A stretch of 64,000 nt of DNA from assembly GCA_002205965.3 (NCBI GenBank), contig NADL03000053.1:62001-126000 (forward strand), given 5' to 3'. This DNA comes from Kappaphycus alvarezii. Its lineage: Eukaryota; Rhodophyta; Florideophyceae; Gigartinales; Solieriaceae. This document shows, one piece after another, positions 34,431-44,558 of the stretch. The notes under the pieces are model-generated. The model was not told the origin of the DNA, did no database searches, and saw only the letters and a list, made by a program, of their open reading frames with translations. Position 1 is the stretch's first letter. Every line of letters starts with the position of its first letter. The position numbers and the translations under genes are program-made.

Positions 34431-35366
34431 TGAACTGTTATCTTACTGTAGACCCAACAGTAGCAACGTTTTAGCCGGTCTTCCAACCATTACACCATTC
34501 GATGTAAACCAAACACAGAGCTCCCCCTTGGAGACTAAAAGCAAAACGGGTAACGAAGGCGCGAAGCTCCTGTTGAAGGGAGGAACCGCGACGGGAAGCA
34601 GCGAAGGAAGTAAGGCGGCGGAAGAAACCCTGCCCTTGGAACAAACGCTAACCTAGTTTTCAATCATTATCACAACCCAAATTTCCCCCTAGGATAGGTG
34701 ACGGCTGGCAGACTGATGTGTTGCTGCAGCACAGTGGTCGAAATATCGTGTAAAGTGATGTCGATAAAGCCCAAGGGCAGGCCGCAAGGGAGAAAGTGGT
34801 AGGGCTGTGACAGAAAGCAAGTCGCGGATACGGAGTCGTATGCCGGCGTCATTGTACAGGAGGGTATCGAGTGGCATCCTAATCGTGTTTCTTCCGGCCC
34901 GGACATGGCCTCCTGCTGCACACTGTTCAGGATTGGTAGGTTGTTATTAAAAGAGGCAACGAGAACTTTGGGGACGTACTGGTCAAGGTCTGGGCACTAC
35001 GCGTTGCCGAGGAAAGAGCGGATGAGCGGTTTGGCTTGAGCAACATGGGAATGGTGGGTAAGCAGCAAGGCATAGGTGACCGAGCAGTTAGGAAGTCTGA
35101 GGCACCGAGCACAGAGCCGCGCGAGCTGGGAGGGGCCAGTATCGGTGGCCCTGGTGGCGGGTCGAATCGTGAAAAGAGAGATGAACGGCAGAGAAGCCTT
35201 GACGGCTCACATGGAGTGAGGGACAAGCCTGGACCGACGCTTGATCTGCGAGGGTGAAGCCGCTCAGGGACTGGCCAGAGGTCCTACCTAAGTCGTCAAA
35301 TTGGAGAGCAGCGCTCGGAGAGTGATGCGAGTCGGAGAGACAGAAAGCGTGAGTCATGGGGCAGGC
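34431..35366. other. GC-rich stretch, possibly continuation of the minus-strand LINE remnant
   Basis: Overlapping frames on both strands, none with a certain motif. If the minus-strand LINE remnant at 35990-37550 is read past the solo LTR, it would continue here. The minus frames have the Ala/Leu/Ser-rich character of such post-RT regions, but I cannot confirm this. Confidence 0.3.
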
Positions 35367-35928
35367 TGTAAAAATTAAGTGATATGCGTAGATCCAAAAT
35401 AGATAATTCGAAAAAAATGAATAATAAATTACCTGAACAGGATTGAGAATAGTAATAAAAGGAAAACAATATTTATCGATCGGCGGGGATAATTCGATGG
35501 CCCGAGGCTTGCTAAAATTTTTTAATGGCCTAAGACTATTTATACCGCAGATCAGAGTAGAAAGCTACAAAGATGATTCCAGCAGTATAATAAGATTTGT
35601 AGACCAAATGTATGCTCAATAATAATTATAGAATAATTATCCAGGTGAGCATTAATCCAAATAATAATATGCTGGCAATTCAATTCCAGTAATCATAACT
35701 GCAGAATATAAAAGCCAACTGAAAGACATAAAAATTGCTTCACGTGTAATGCAATAAAAAACAGGCCAGTGAAAAATAGATAAATCATTTTTAGTGATTC
35801 AGAATAAATAAAATTTGTTGACCTCTAATAAAAATTTGTTCCACAAATTTTTATCACTGTATCCGATATGAAAAACTAATTAAATAGTTTTCCAATACTT
35901 GTAAAATTTTTTTTTTCAAATTTTCACA
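35367..35928 (-). mobile_element. Solo copia LTR (562 bp)
   Basis: The segment starts TGTAAAAATTAAGTG and ends ATTTTCACA and follows the LTRs at 39573 and 44559 along its full length. Shared blocks include GTAGATCC, GCCCGAGG, ACATAAAAATT and TTTTCACA. It is clearly more divergent. Flanks CAGGC (35362-35366) and CAGGT (35929-35933) match at 4 of 5 bases, a probable 5-bp duplication. No internal region is attached, so it is a solo LTR left by LTR-LTR recombination. Confidence 0.8.
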
Positions 35929-35939
35929 CAGGTTGAAGG

Positions 35940-35988
35940 GGGAAAGGTCTGGGTGTTTTACTCTTGGAAGATATATCCGATCTATCCC
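35940..35988 (+). mobile_element. 49-bp micro-transposon-like repeat, copy C, with 9-bp TSD
   Basis: Exactly 49 bp, from GGGAAAGGTCTGGG to CGATCTATCCC. It is flanked by the perfect 9-mer GGTTGAAGG at 35931-35939 and 35989-35997. It lies 11 bp from the solo LTR. A third GGTTGAAGG occurs at about 36051 without the insert, so the local 9-mer is not unique; the immediate abutment on both sides is still exact. Confidence 0.9.
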
Positions 35989-35999
35989 GGTTGAAGGGT

Positions 36000-37550
36000 G
36001 TAGGTGATGCATGTTGAAGCAAGCCAAAGGGTGACAAACTCAGTGAAACAGGTTGAAGGTGTTCCATGAGACCTGCAATTTGGCTTAAAGGATACTGTGA
36101 AGTAATAGTCCCCGTATGAGGCACCACGGAGGTCGAAGCATTGATCTGTGAATTCTTCGAGGCGGAAGTCGCAGTGGAAGGAGGAGCGGGCTGAGGAAGA
36201 GATGGATTGCCAAAAGATGTGCGGTATGCATATGTTAAGGTAGAGGCCAATGGAAGAGCTATAGCATTGGATCAACTGGACAGCAGTTCGAAGATCGTCA
36301 AGAGTCTCAATGAGGGCATCATCATTCGCAAACTATTGATTGACGAGGATGCTGGTAGCATCCGCGTTCTATTGGACAAGCTACTTTGGGCAATGGGGAT
36401 CAGGCCACGTCGGCGGTTGGGGCCAGCAGAGGTGGTCGGGGACGGGCGTGTAGCATGTTCATGAGCAGCAAAAGCTTGGTCACAATCCAGCGAAGACCTG
36501 AGCCGACGGCAGTAGGCCAGTTCTTTTCCGGGCTGAGTTGGAAGGGAAGTAGCGGAGTAGCGGCAATTAGAGTAAGGACGGAGTCAGGTACACGTCTCCC
36601 GAAGCCATGCGGTTGATGATAAAGCAGGACCTTCCTCAAGAGAAGAAGTGTTAGGAATAGTTTAATGAACACAGAAAACTACTTTTAACAGATGCGAAAA
36701 ACCCAAAAGAAAGGGCCTGAGGCTGGTTTCGATTGATTGATACTACGAATATTGCTGCTTAAGTATTGTCAGCTTGTGCAACACTTCGCAACCACCTTCC
36801 TGAGTAGATTCCGAGCTGCATTACATGTAATCGATTGAAACCATATTGAATTAGCTGATATTACTCGTATTTGACTTATTGAATGTACAGGTCATTTGAA
36901 TCTCACTTGAGTGAGACCCTTCAGAGAGCCTCCATCCTCAACAGTTGATCACCTCGGCGAGGACCGAGAGCTCCTTGACACAGGCCTTGGAGCCGGCGAG
37001 GGTCTTGACCAATATATGGCATGATCGGGAAAGAGTGGGGTCAAGTTCTGCAGCGGTGCCTCGTTCGATTATTCGCGCGGCACGTGCGACGTCAGCCTTG
37101 GAGATGCGGGGCGGGAATGGTACGCTGGAGGCAGAGAGAGGAATGATGCCTCGTACGGGAATGAGTGGAGCTCGCGGAGCGCATGTAGCGCGTGCAGGTT
37201 GTTTACATCAGGGACAGGGGATTTGGACAAAGGCTGCATAGCTTTGCCATAGTGAGCATTGGCACATGAGCCCTCGGCAAAGCGCGAGGGCTGGGCAGGA
37301 TGGACGTCGAAAAGGGCTAGGGACGGTGTAGAGCCATACAGCGCGTTTAGCGTGGGCGGCAGGGTTCTTAGACGGCAGGTCATCGCAGTTAGTTCCATCA
37401 TGGGCACGGATGAGGCGATCAGCTGAGGCCGCGTTTTGGTTGTCTTGATAGTGCCAGCCAATTTCGTACGGGGTTGTGCGGCGGAGGACCGCGGCAGGGA
37501 GCATGCGGGGAAGTAAGGCGCGGTGGATTCCCCGGGGCGTAAATGCAAAG
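36000..37550 (-). pseudogene. LINE-like reverse transcriptase remnant on the minus strand
   Basis: Reading leftwards, RISKADVARAARIIERGTAA and LAGSKACVKELSVLAEVI (about 37110 to 36945) match the pre-RT 'xxAxxFxxGSAxGxDG' region that starts many LINE-like RT domains. Further left, FANDDALIETLDDLRTAVQL (about 36335-36276) is the palm catalytic block, normally FADDTALIA...L, with the first catalytic D changed to N. The part between 36700 and 36930, where the RT fingers should be, is not recognisable. The remnant abuts a 49-bp element and a solo LTR on its left side. It is inactive. Confidence 0.6.
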
Positions 37551-37985
37551 GCAGCGTTCCGTTACAGGCTTCATGAAAAGAAACAGGAATTGATTCACTC
37601 CCGACCCAGGAATGTCAGGGGAGATGTCGGCTTCTCGATTCGTGTGTGCGGAGGATGTCGATGGGGTTGGGAAGTTCTAGCAAGGTCGACGGCGGCAGGC
37701 TACTGTCAGGGGCCGGATCGAGGAGGACAGAGGCAAGGTTTGATTGAGTGCTAGGTTTGATGGTTGAGAGCTCTCGCGGATTTGGTGGGGAGATGAGTGG
37801 CACTCAGCTTGACTAGCGGAGTCGGATAGCCGCATTCTGAGGGTGCCGGCGGAGGAGTCCGACGCTGGGGTGGGGTGGGGTCCGATGTGATGCTGCTGTG
37901 CCTGACCGCCAGTGCAGTCCTGAGCGTGGGCGGCAAGAAGGTCATGAGGTTCGGTGGTGTAGGGTTGCATATGAATTTTGAGGAT
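37551..37985. other. GC-rich spacer between oppositely oriented LINE remnants
   Basis: G-rich on the plus strand, with overlapping frames in both directions and no confident motif. It probably contains the divergent 5' parts of the two LINE remnants. Confidence 0.3.
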
Positions 37986-38768
37986 GGGGTTGGAAGCTGG
38001 GAGGGTGCAGGTTGGCACTTGCTTGCTACGTTTTCATTGCCCGGCGGCCCCTATATTTTTGGCCAAGGACATGACCCGAGGCCAGTTGCTACCGGTGAAA
38101 CGCTGTGCAGATTGACTGGTAACTGCCTCATAACAAGGGCCTCTGCGAAAGCCGCTGCACATGTCAAACCGGTAGAAGTCGGTATTCCCACCAGATCCGG
38201 CTCTGATACTGTCTACATCGTCCGATGGGGTGTGCAGAAGGTGAGCCATGGCTCCGAATACGCCACGCTGACGGTGGATTTGAAGAATGCTCTCAATTTG
38301 TGCAGTCGATCCGCTTCTTTGGAGCAGTCAAAAATCTGTTCCCCGAGTTGTTTCCCCGGGTCGCATACTCCATGCGATTATGGAACCATTTCATGACCCC
38401 GCTTCTTATGGATGGGTCGCCACATCATTGAAGCAAATTTCGCAGCAGAACCCCCGCTCCCTCCAACAGGGGAGTGAGCCTTCAACCCGATGTCCTCTCT
38501 GAATGCGGCGCGAAATGCAAAGCAAAGAATATATCAATCTTTTATCGCGACCTCCACAAGAGGCAGGCTCGTGCCTATGCCAATCTCAACTCTTGGAGGG
38601 TGGCACCCGGATGCATGTGCAGTGCTAAATGACGTGGCAAGGAACGTGGCCGTGAGGGCAATAGAGACGTACGGAAAGGTTCGGGGGGTTTTGATGCAAA
38701 TTCACGCTGCAGCAGCCGTCATGTCCCATGCGGCCTGCTTGATTACTGGCCTGAAGGTAGCTTTTTAG
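37986..38768 (+). pseudogene. LINE-like reverse transcriptase with internal deletion
   Basis: The frame 37875-38396 carries the RT fingers/palm: HDPRPVATGETLCRLTGNCL (about 38069-38128), HVKPVEVGIPTRSGSDTVYI (about 38160-38219) and ATLTVDLKNALN (about 38263-38298, first catalytic Asp). After a frame change, GAVKNLFPELFPRVAYSMRL follows (about 38316-38375). The palm YADD block, thumb and Cys/His motif are missing. Only about 130 bp later the conserved tail appears: LVPMPISTLGGWHPDACAVL (about 38570-38629) and ARNVAVRAIETYGKVRG, ending at a stop near 38766. This is an internally deleted copy of the same family as the remnants at 33490, 39120 and 59530. Confidence 0.7.
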
Positions 38769-38840
38769 GGAGCGTAGTTCCTTCCCCACTACTGTGTCGG
38801 CATACCTTTTTGAGTCGCTTGTGGTTGTCTGGAAAACCAT

Positions 38841-38889
38841 GGGATAGATCGGATATATCTTCCAATAGTAAACTACCCAAACCTTTCCC
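38841..38889 (-). mobile_element. 49-bp micro-transposon-like repeat, copy D
   Basis: A reverse-orientation copy of exactly 49 bp, from GGGATAGATCGGATATATC to CCAAACCTTTCCC on the plus strand. It differs from copy C at only a few positions. The flanking 9-mers GAAAACCAT and CATCGCAGC do not match, so the duplication is lost or the flanks were rearranged. It lies 75 bp downstream of a LINE tail. Confidence 0.85.
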
Positions 38890-39109
38890 CATCGCAGCAA
38901 GGGGACAACCTGGGAGGGCTCGTGTTTGACCTGGCGTTACAACCAGATATTCTCAAAATCCAACAGGTTCTGAGGTCAGGGGATGAGGTACAGCCGCTTG
39001 GCATTCTGCGTAGCATGGCAATCTACAGTATAACTTTGGTACCATGACGATGGGTACAGTACATTATTGCACGCTACCAACTAAAGGCAGCAAGAACGGC
39101 GAAACACCG

Positions 39110-39400
39110 AAGAAAGGAGTCCATCGCGTCTTCCACCAGAAGTAGGCTGGTCCCCGTTCTATTTCTACCCTCGGAGGACGGCACCCGGACGCTCACGCGT
39201 TGCAAACCGACGTCGCACGCGACGTCGCTACGAGGGCAAGGGAGACCTACGCAAAGGTCAAGTATGACTCTGGAGGCGCACTGTTCAATGCCACCGCTCG
39301 CATCGTCGATGAATTTGTCCTGCCACTGCTTTGCGGGCAGAAGTGCGGTCTGCCGACGAGAGACTATCAACGCCATAGAGTCCCATCATCTAATCGTCCA
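39110..39400 (+). pseudogene. LINE-like protein C-terminal tail, copy
   Basis: The frame 39200-39403 reads TDVARDVATRARETYAKVKY. A neighbouring frame just before it encodes ISTLGGRHPDAHA (about 39162-39200). Together they are the same tail as at 38565-38768. The rest of the LINE is absent. Confidence 0.6.
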
Positions 39401-39572
39401 TAGCCACGTGCCTCCTGCATCGAGCTCCGGAATAATGCTAATTTGGTTATGCCACAAAATTATTTCAACTAAACTGAACATATAGTGCAGTTCGGAATCA
39501 ATGGTAGGAATTGTTGGTGGATCCTGAAGGCTCACCAAAAACCTAGCTTTTTCGCTACTTAATGACTACGAA

Positions 39573-40123
39573 TGCAAAATAATTGGGATAGGTAGATCCA
39601 AAAATAATAAAAGTTCCAACTTGAATAAATAAATAAATGCCACAATTGGACTTAGAATGAATAATGAATAGAAAACCAAATTTAATATATGATCGAGGGG
39701 AATATTTCGATAGCCCGAGGATGTAAAAATATTTCTAACAACCTAGACTACTTATACTCTACACCAGGGTGAACCTGCTACAAAAATCAGGTGAGCCGTT
39801 CAATAATTTTGGTAGACATAATTCAGGCTCAGCAATAATTATTGCAGTATTTTCCAGGTAAGCAATCATCCAGATAATAATTTGTTGGTAGCATAAATGC
39901 AATAATTATAGCCTGTATAATATAAAAACCCAACTGTAGGACATAAAAATTATTTCACACTGAATTCAGCATAAAATAGTGTGCCAGTGTAAAATAGATA
40001 AAATTATTCCTTGATGATTCATAATAAATATAAATTGTGGGCCTCAATAAAAATATTGCTCCACAATTCAGCATCACTGTAGGACACCGGGATAGAGATT
40101 AAAATATTTGGTCAATTTTCACA
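39573..40123 (-). repeat. 3' LTR of the copia element
   Basis: 551 bp, from TGCAAAATAATTGGG to GGTCAATTTTCACA on the plus strand. Compared with the 5' LTR, most differences are single-base indels (for example CACCAGGG versus CACAGGG, and AATTGG versus AATGG), with few substitutions. Confidence 0.92.
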
Positions 40124-40124
40124 C

Positions 40125-40140
40125 ACACTTCCCCTTTGAA
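40125..40140 (-). other. Polypurine tract of the copia element
   Basis: On the minus strand TTCAAAGGGGAAGTG precedes the 3' LTR start (TGTGAAAATTGACC). A purine run AAAGGGGAAG is in the right place to prime plus-strand synthesis. Confidence 0.65.
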
Positions 40141-40154
40141 ATATTGAACTAAAT

Positions 40155-40796
40155 TTATCCTGTTGACTGAGATGAATCCCGAGATAAAATATTACTCATA
40201 TCCATAGGTATAGATCCATCAAATAAAAGGAGCTTGAGCATGTCAGATACAGGACTGTCCTTTTTTGTGAGCGGGTCGGAGGGATTAATTGAACCAGGTA
40301 TCCATAGCATTTTCTTGATTTTGTTCGTTTCGAAATTATATCGAATTAATTGAACATCCGCTCTAATAGATTTATCTTCAGGCACACGACAAGTAGATAG
40401 AGAGCTGAATAGATCTTTTGAATCAACAGCAACATGAAGAGGAATATTGATATTTAGAAGTGTACTGTATGCTGCTGCAATAATTTTTCCTTCCTCGATA
40501 GCTTCACCAGCAGCCAATATTTCACCAGATGCAATAGATTTAACAGGACGCCGAGATAGATGTGAATGCCAATAAATTGTATGAAATATTGAATTACAAT
40601 TTAAGGAGCCAATTAGCAACCCACCAATACAACCAAGTTGCGCATTTGTCGATCCGGCTGGTTTTCCTGCATCAGAAAAAACAACAACTGATAAATTGAA
40701 ATTTCCAGAAACTTCCGGGCGCCGATACGTGCTTGTAGAACCAAAAGATTTTAAATTCCGAAGCATAGAAGATTGGATAGATAAATCACGAACCAA
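40155..40796 (-). CDS. Copia RNase H domain
   Basis: A 213-residue open frame, the longest intact one of the element. LSVVVFSDAGKPAG (residues about 34-47) holds the first catalytic Asp, KSIASGEILAAGEAIEEGKI (about 87-106) the catalytic Glu block, and LHVAVDSKDLFSSLS (about 117-131) the next Asp. VQLIRYNFETNKIKKMLWIP and NPSDPLTKKDSP (about 148-185) are the copia C-terminal signature ('WIPGxxNxADxLTK'). The domain removes the RNA strand during cDNA synthesis. All expected catalytic residues are present. The stop near 40155 is the natural end of pol, close to the polypurine tract. The upstream frame is interrupted near 40800, which separates it from RT. Confidence 0.85.
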   Translation of the reverse strand: MVRDLSIQSSMLRNLKSFGSTSTYRRPEVSGNFNLSVVVFSDAGKPAGSTNAQLGCIGGLLIGSLNCNSIFHTIYWHSHLSRRPVKSIASGEILAAGEAIEEGKIIAAAYSTLLNINIPLHVAVDSKDLFSSLSTCRVPEDKSIRADVQLIRYNFETNKIKKMLWIPGSINPSDPLTKKDSPVSDMLKLLLFDGSIPMDMSNILSRDSSQSTG

Positions 40797-40799
40797 TGG

Positions 40800-41740
40800 A
40801 TTTGACCTTTTCTGTTGTAAATAACTTGCTGTAAAGCAGACACTGGAGATGCAACCATACCCAAATAGACAATTGATTTTAACGAATTAAAAGCAAGTTT
40901 TCAAATGAGTTCATTTCTTCATCAGGTTGTTTTCGACGATTTCTTGATATTGAATGGGGTTCCAGTCCATTTAGCTTTTCATCAGCTGAGACATTAATTT
41001 TATAGTCATCAAACTGCATGATTTTAACTCCATTGAAATAAAAAGATCCAGGACTATGTACGATTGTACCAAGCTTATATACTTTCCCAAGATCTTGGAT
41101 AAATTGCTTCTTAATTTTTTTTGTCCAGTAATAAGTATATCATCGACCAATTTAACAACAAGCAGAATTAAGATCCTTTTAAACTCATGAAAAATAATTG
41201 GGGTATATAAACGACTGATTTCAATCCGAGGTCAAAGAAAGTATTATCAGAGTGTATTTGCCATTTTGCATTCGCGTTGACTAACCCATATGAAGCAGAC
41301 AGTAATAACCAATAGAAGGATTTTTCAGAGCATTCCCGAGGAGGTCTCACATAAACATCTCGTAATGCTGATCCAGATTGTAAAAATGCAGACTTCACAT
41401 CAACCTTTGATAAATTCCATTTAAAAATTGTAGCAATTGATAAGAGAATTCTAATTGCCATCGGAGAACAAGATTCCGAATCAGTTCTCAAATTATTTTT
41501 CTCCTTGTCCTCATTTCCATGCGGAGCAATTCGAGCCTTGCAATAATATTTTCCATCATCCAAAATTTTTATTTTGTATAAAACGTGACTGGATATTACA
41601 TTCGAGTCGGGAGGAATTTTTGAAACATGAATTTTTGAACAGTAGTGAGAAAATTATTTTCTTCCGTATTGTACGCATTTGAAATAATATGAGATGGAAG
41701 TCCAGATGCTTGATGAAGTAAAAATTCTTTAGATCCAAAC
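40800..41740 (-). pseudogene. Copia reverse transcriptase, frameshifted
   Basis: Frame 41563-41168 has YYCKARIAPHGNEDKEKNNL (normally 'KARLVARGxxQ...'), LSKVDVKSAFLQSGSA (palm Asp in 'DVKxAFLxG'), RDVYVRPPRE and WLLLSASYGLVNANAKWQ. A second frame at about 41165-41095 reads LVVKLVDDILITGQKK, the catalytic LVDD (YVDD homologue). The thumb continues in other frames to about 40860 (for example YGIPFNIKKSSKTT-like sequence). Catalytic residues are preserved. Frame changes occur near 41165, 41040 and 40900, and upstream near 41560-41740. The gene may be intact in the organism if these are sequence errors. Confidence 0.8.
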
Positions 41741-43405
41741 CTTTTATGATAAAAACTCAGATCTTTTTTGTTCAGATGATTTCAATTCCGTTCCAGGTAA
41801 CAACTCAATTTCATGCGCATCAATTCCATCGTTTTCATCAATAGGGATATGAATTAAATTTTCAGGGTGCAGGGAACTAAGTTCAGATTCAATCGGAACA
41901 TGTTCGAGAGATAATATGTTTTTAGATTCTGATAAATTTCCATCATTTCTGATTCATTATATTTTTCGACATCAGTATTCATATTTGGTTAAAATTACCA
42001 TCATCAGAATGATCGTCAAAATTGTTTTCGCCCACATTCTTCACTTCGGTAATATTTGTTTCATCAGAAATATCTTCCACAGAATATTCAATAGACTGAT
42101 TCAATAAATCATTTGCCTTTTGAATTTGGTATGCTAGTTCATTAGATGAAACGGAATGTCGGACATCTTCAATTGCAGCATGTATAAATTTTCCATTGGA
42201 TCCAGGTACTGTGACGATAAGAGATTTTTTGTCGAATTTCAATACTGGTTTGGGCGATGACCAAGATCCTCTTTTCTGATTTGGTAGATGAAAATTTCCA
42301 CAATATCGCCAACATTAATTGGAATATCGGTCACAGACTTTGATTTTAGAATAAGATTTAATTTCCTCTTGGCTATTAGCTCATTATGAGCTTCTCTTAA
42401 ATCATTTGGTAGACTTCGAGGACCAGAATTATCGATGGGTCGAGTGTGACCAGTGGCAAGCTCGTATGAAGAAACAACATCATTTCCATATAAATCATTC
42501 GATATTTGAAACATTCGAGCAATACGAACCGTATTACTTGCAGAAGAATCGGATATTTTTAAACGGATATAAATGTCTCTCAATATTTTATGTTTTGACT
42601 CAATATAATTTTTTTATGGCGGCGGGAACCAATAGGACAAAACGAAATTCCTCTTTCCTCAAGATAGCTTCTAAAATTATCATTGTCAAACGCCTGATCT
42701 CCCATTAAATGTTAGGGTCCCAAAATGGTGTTAACCAGAGAGTCTCAATACAATAATGCAATTTTCCATCCTTAAAGAGGGCACTATTGAACCAGTTGAA
42801 TACCTGGTAACTGAGTCCATAATGTGAAAAATATCCAAGTTTTCCACAAAAAAATGATCCACACAAACCAATTCATTAAATCCGCGAGATATAGAGCTTA
42901 AAGATACTGCACGAGGATGAGATGGTTTTTTTGTGACATCACAAAATTTGCAGGAGTCAATTATGCTTGATAAATATTTTTTGCATTCATCGTCCCATAT
43001 AAAATTTCTTTGTAACAATAGTTTTATATCATCATAATTTGAGTGACCACATACATGTTTGTGAACCTTATTAATTTTTTCTTCTTTTCAGCCCAAGATA
43101 TATTTTTTGATGTATTGATATTGTTGGAACAAATTGCTGATAGAAATGAGTTTTCAATAGGTTCGGATGATTGTATAAATATATTTCCGGTACATAACAA
43201 TGATGACCATGATCCACCAATGTTATAGAATCGATTGAATTATTTGCGGACTCGAACTCGATGCGATTGTCCGTCATATGAATAATATTTGATTTTCTTG
43301 TGATATTTCTTCCAATAACCCATTGAGATGATCCACTGATTATTAGATGCCTTATTTTAACCTGATTTCCATTGTCTGAAATAGCTGATAAAAATATTGA
43401 ACCGA
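41741..43405 (-). pseudogene. Copia integrase, frameshifted
   Basis: The GAG-pre-integrase part (frame 43409-43071) reads SSQWVIGRNITRKSNI and later ITLVDHGHHCYVP. The zinc region and core start follow (43018-42731: YLSSIIDSCKFCDVTKK with the CxxC pair, then LVCVDHFFVENLDIFHIMDS, first Asp). The catalytic part between 42730 and 42590 is broken. The C-terminal part (42583-42239) has YGNDVVSSYELATGHTRPI and a basic tail, and is followed by the acidic linker 42242-41979. The enzyme would insert cDNA into the genome. At least three frame changes are present, but the domain order is intact. Confidence 0.78.
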
Positions 43406-44555
43406 TCATTTTTCTTTTTTCGCTTGAGTGGTCGCCATTTCCGTATTGCCAGAAGGGCGTGTCCTTGATACATTCAGGAAGTTCATCAAGAATTCCATTC
43501 CATTCGGTAAAATAAATTTCGAAAGTGCTCGTAATTCAACAATACCCATTCCACTATACGGTGCTCCATCATCAAGTAACGGACCTGGGTATAACGTATT
43601 TGACGGAGAATCAAGCACCGTTTTTACCATATGAAATGTTACAGAACCAGAATCATTTTTGTCTTTGATATTTTCTGCATTTCCCATTCTAGATGATGAA
43701 CCTTTATGATAATTTTTAGCACTCTTGCATTTATCTTTTTCATAGGCCCAATGGCCAATTTCTCCACATCGGTCACAAGTTGATTTTGCCTTGAGCGCAG
43801 CAAAGTCTTCAGGAGATAATCTTTGCTTATTATTTTTCTTGAAATTTTTCTTTTCTCCGTATGAAATATTTGATTGACTTGAAGAGATATATTTTTGAGC
43901 ATTTCCATATATTTGATTTGTATTTTTTGGTTTATCACATGCACGAATAATAGATGATATTTCTGAATATTTGATTAATTCTAGGATTTTTCCTTTTTCC
44001 AAATCGGCTTCTTCATGCTTCGGAGAAGCAGCAGCCAAAATAGATACTCGCTGGTTTGAATCAATTTTGGAATTAGCCAGGAGCAAAAATGATACCAGTG
44101 CTTCAGGTAATTTCGAAGTACCAGTAGATGAATGAAATCGGGCAATTTGAGCATCAAACCGTGATTCAAAATTTTTGAAAGACTCACTATCACCACGAGT
44201 AGTGTAATAGATCTAAGAATTTTTGAAATGTATCTGATATAGATGATAGAGGATCCACCTTATGAATAGCGTTAGCAATCGCTAATGCACCATTTTCAGA
44301 CTGAATTTCTGTGTCTGGAATTTTCTTACAAATATCAAGAGCTCGTCCAAATAATTGTGATTGTAAGACAAGACCTTGTACTGCCTTAGGAACCTTATTA
44401 GAATTTGATGCTGGTAATAAATCATGAACAGATTTCCATTTTTGAACAGCATCAAAATATTTTTCTTGAGGTCCTTTACCATCCGTCCAAGGAGCCGTGC
44501 GAAGATCCCATGAAAATTTCGGCCTTGAAGGAATTTCGGGGCGATCTGGGCCCAT
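43406..44555 (-). pseudogene. Copia gag and protease, start codon inside the primer-binding site
   Basis: The first ATG that gives a Gag-like protein is at 44553-44555 (MGPDRPEIPSRPKFSWDL). It lies inside the 13-nt primer-binding site. The capsid-like N-terminal part runs to 44190 (with FDAVQKWKSVHDLLPASNSN). After a frame shift the second frame 44086-43406 has a CCHC-type knuckle, CDRCGEIGHWAYEKDKC (about 43777-43727), with an atypical CX2CX4HX7C spacing. The protease active site LLDDGAPYSGMGIVEL follows (about 43576-43530), with D-D-G-A in place of the usual D-S/T-G-A. An alternative upstream in-frame Met at 44633 would lie in the LTR, so I prefer the PBS start. Confidence 0.75.
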
Positions 44556-44558
44556 AAC
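44546..44558 (-). other. Half-tRNA(iMet) primer-binding site of the copia element
   Basis: On the minus strand GTTATGGGCCCAG follows the 5' LTR without any gap. It is the complement of the anticodon stem-loop of eukaryotic initiator tRNA (CTGGGCCCATAAC, anticodon CAT), as in Drosophila copia, which is primed by an internally cleaved tRNA fragment. The ATG of gag is bases 4-6 of this site. Confidence 0.85.

Noticed and set aside
34689-35366. Overlapping minus frames as a host gene
   Set aside because: No domain, comparable open frames on both strands, and the position between LINE remains suggests transposon debris.
35931-36059. Three GGTTGAAGG copies as a tandem regulatory repeat
   Set aside because: Two are explained as the target duplication of the 49-bp element. 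The third is about 50 bp away and may be chance.
44546-44558. Initiator tRNA-like sequence CTGGGCCCATAAC, possible tRNA gene fragment
   Set aside because: It abuts an LTR exactly and is the expected primer-binding site. No acceptor or T arm is present.
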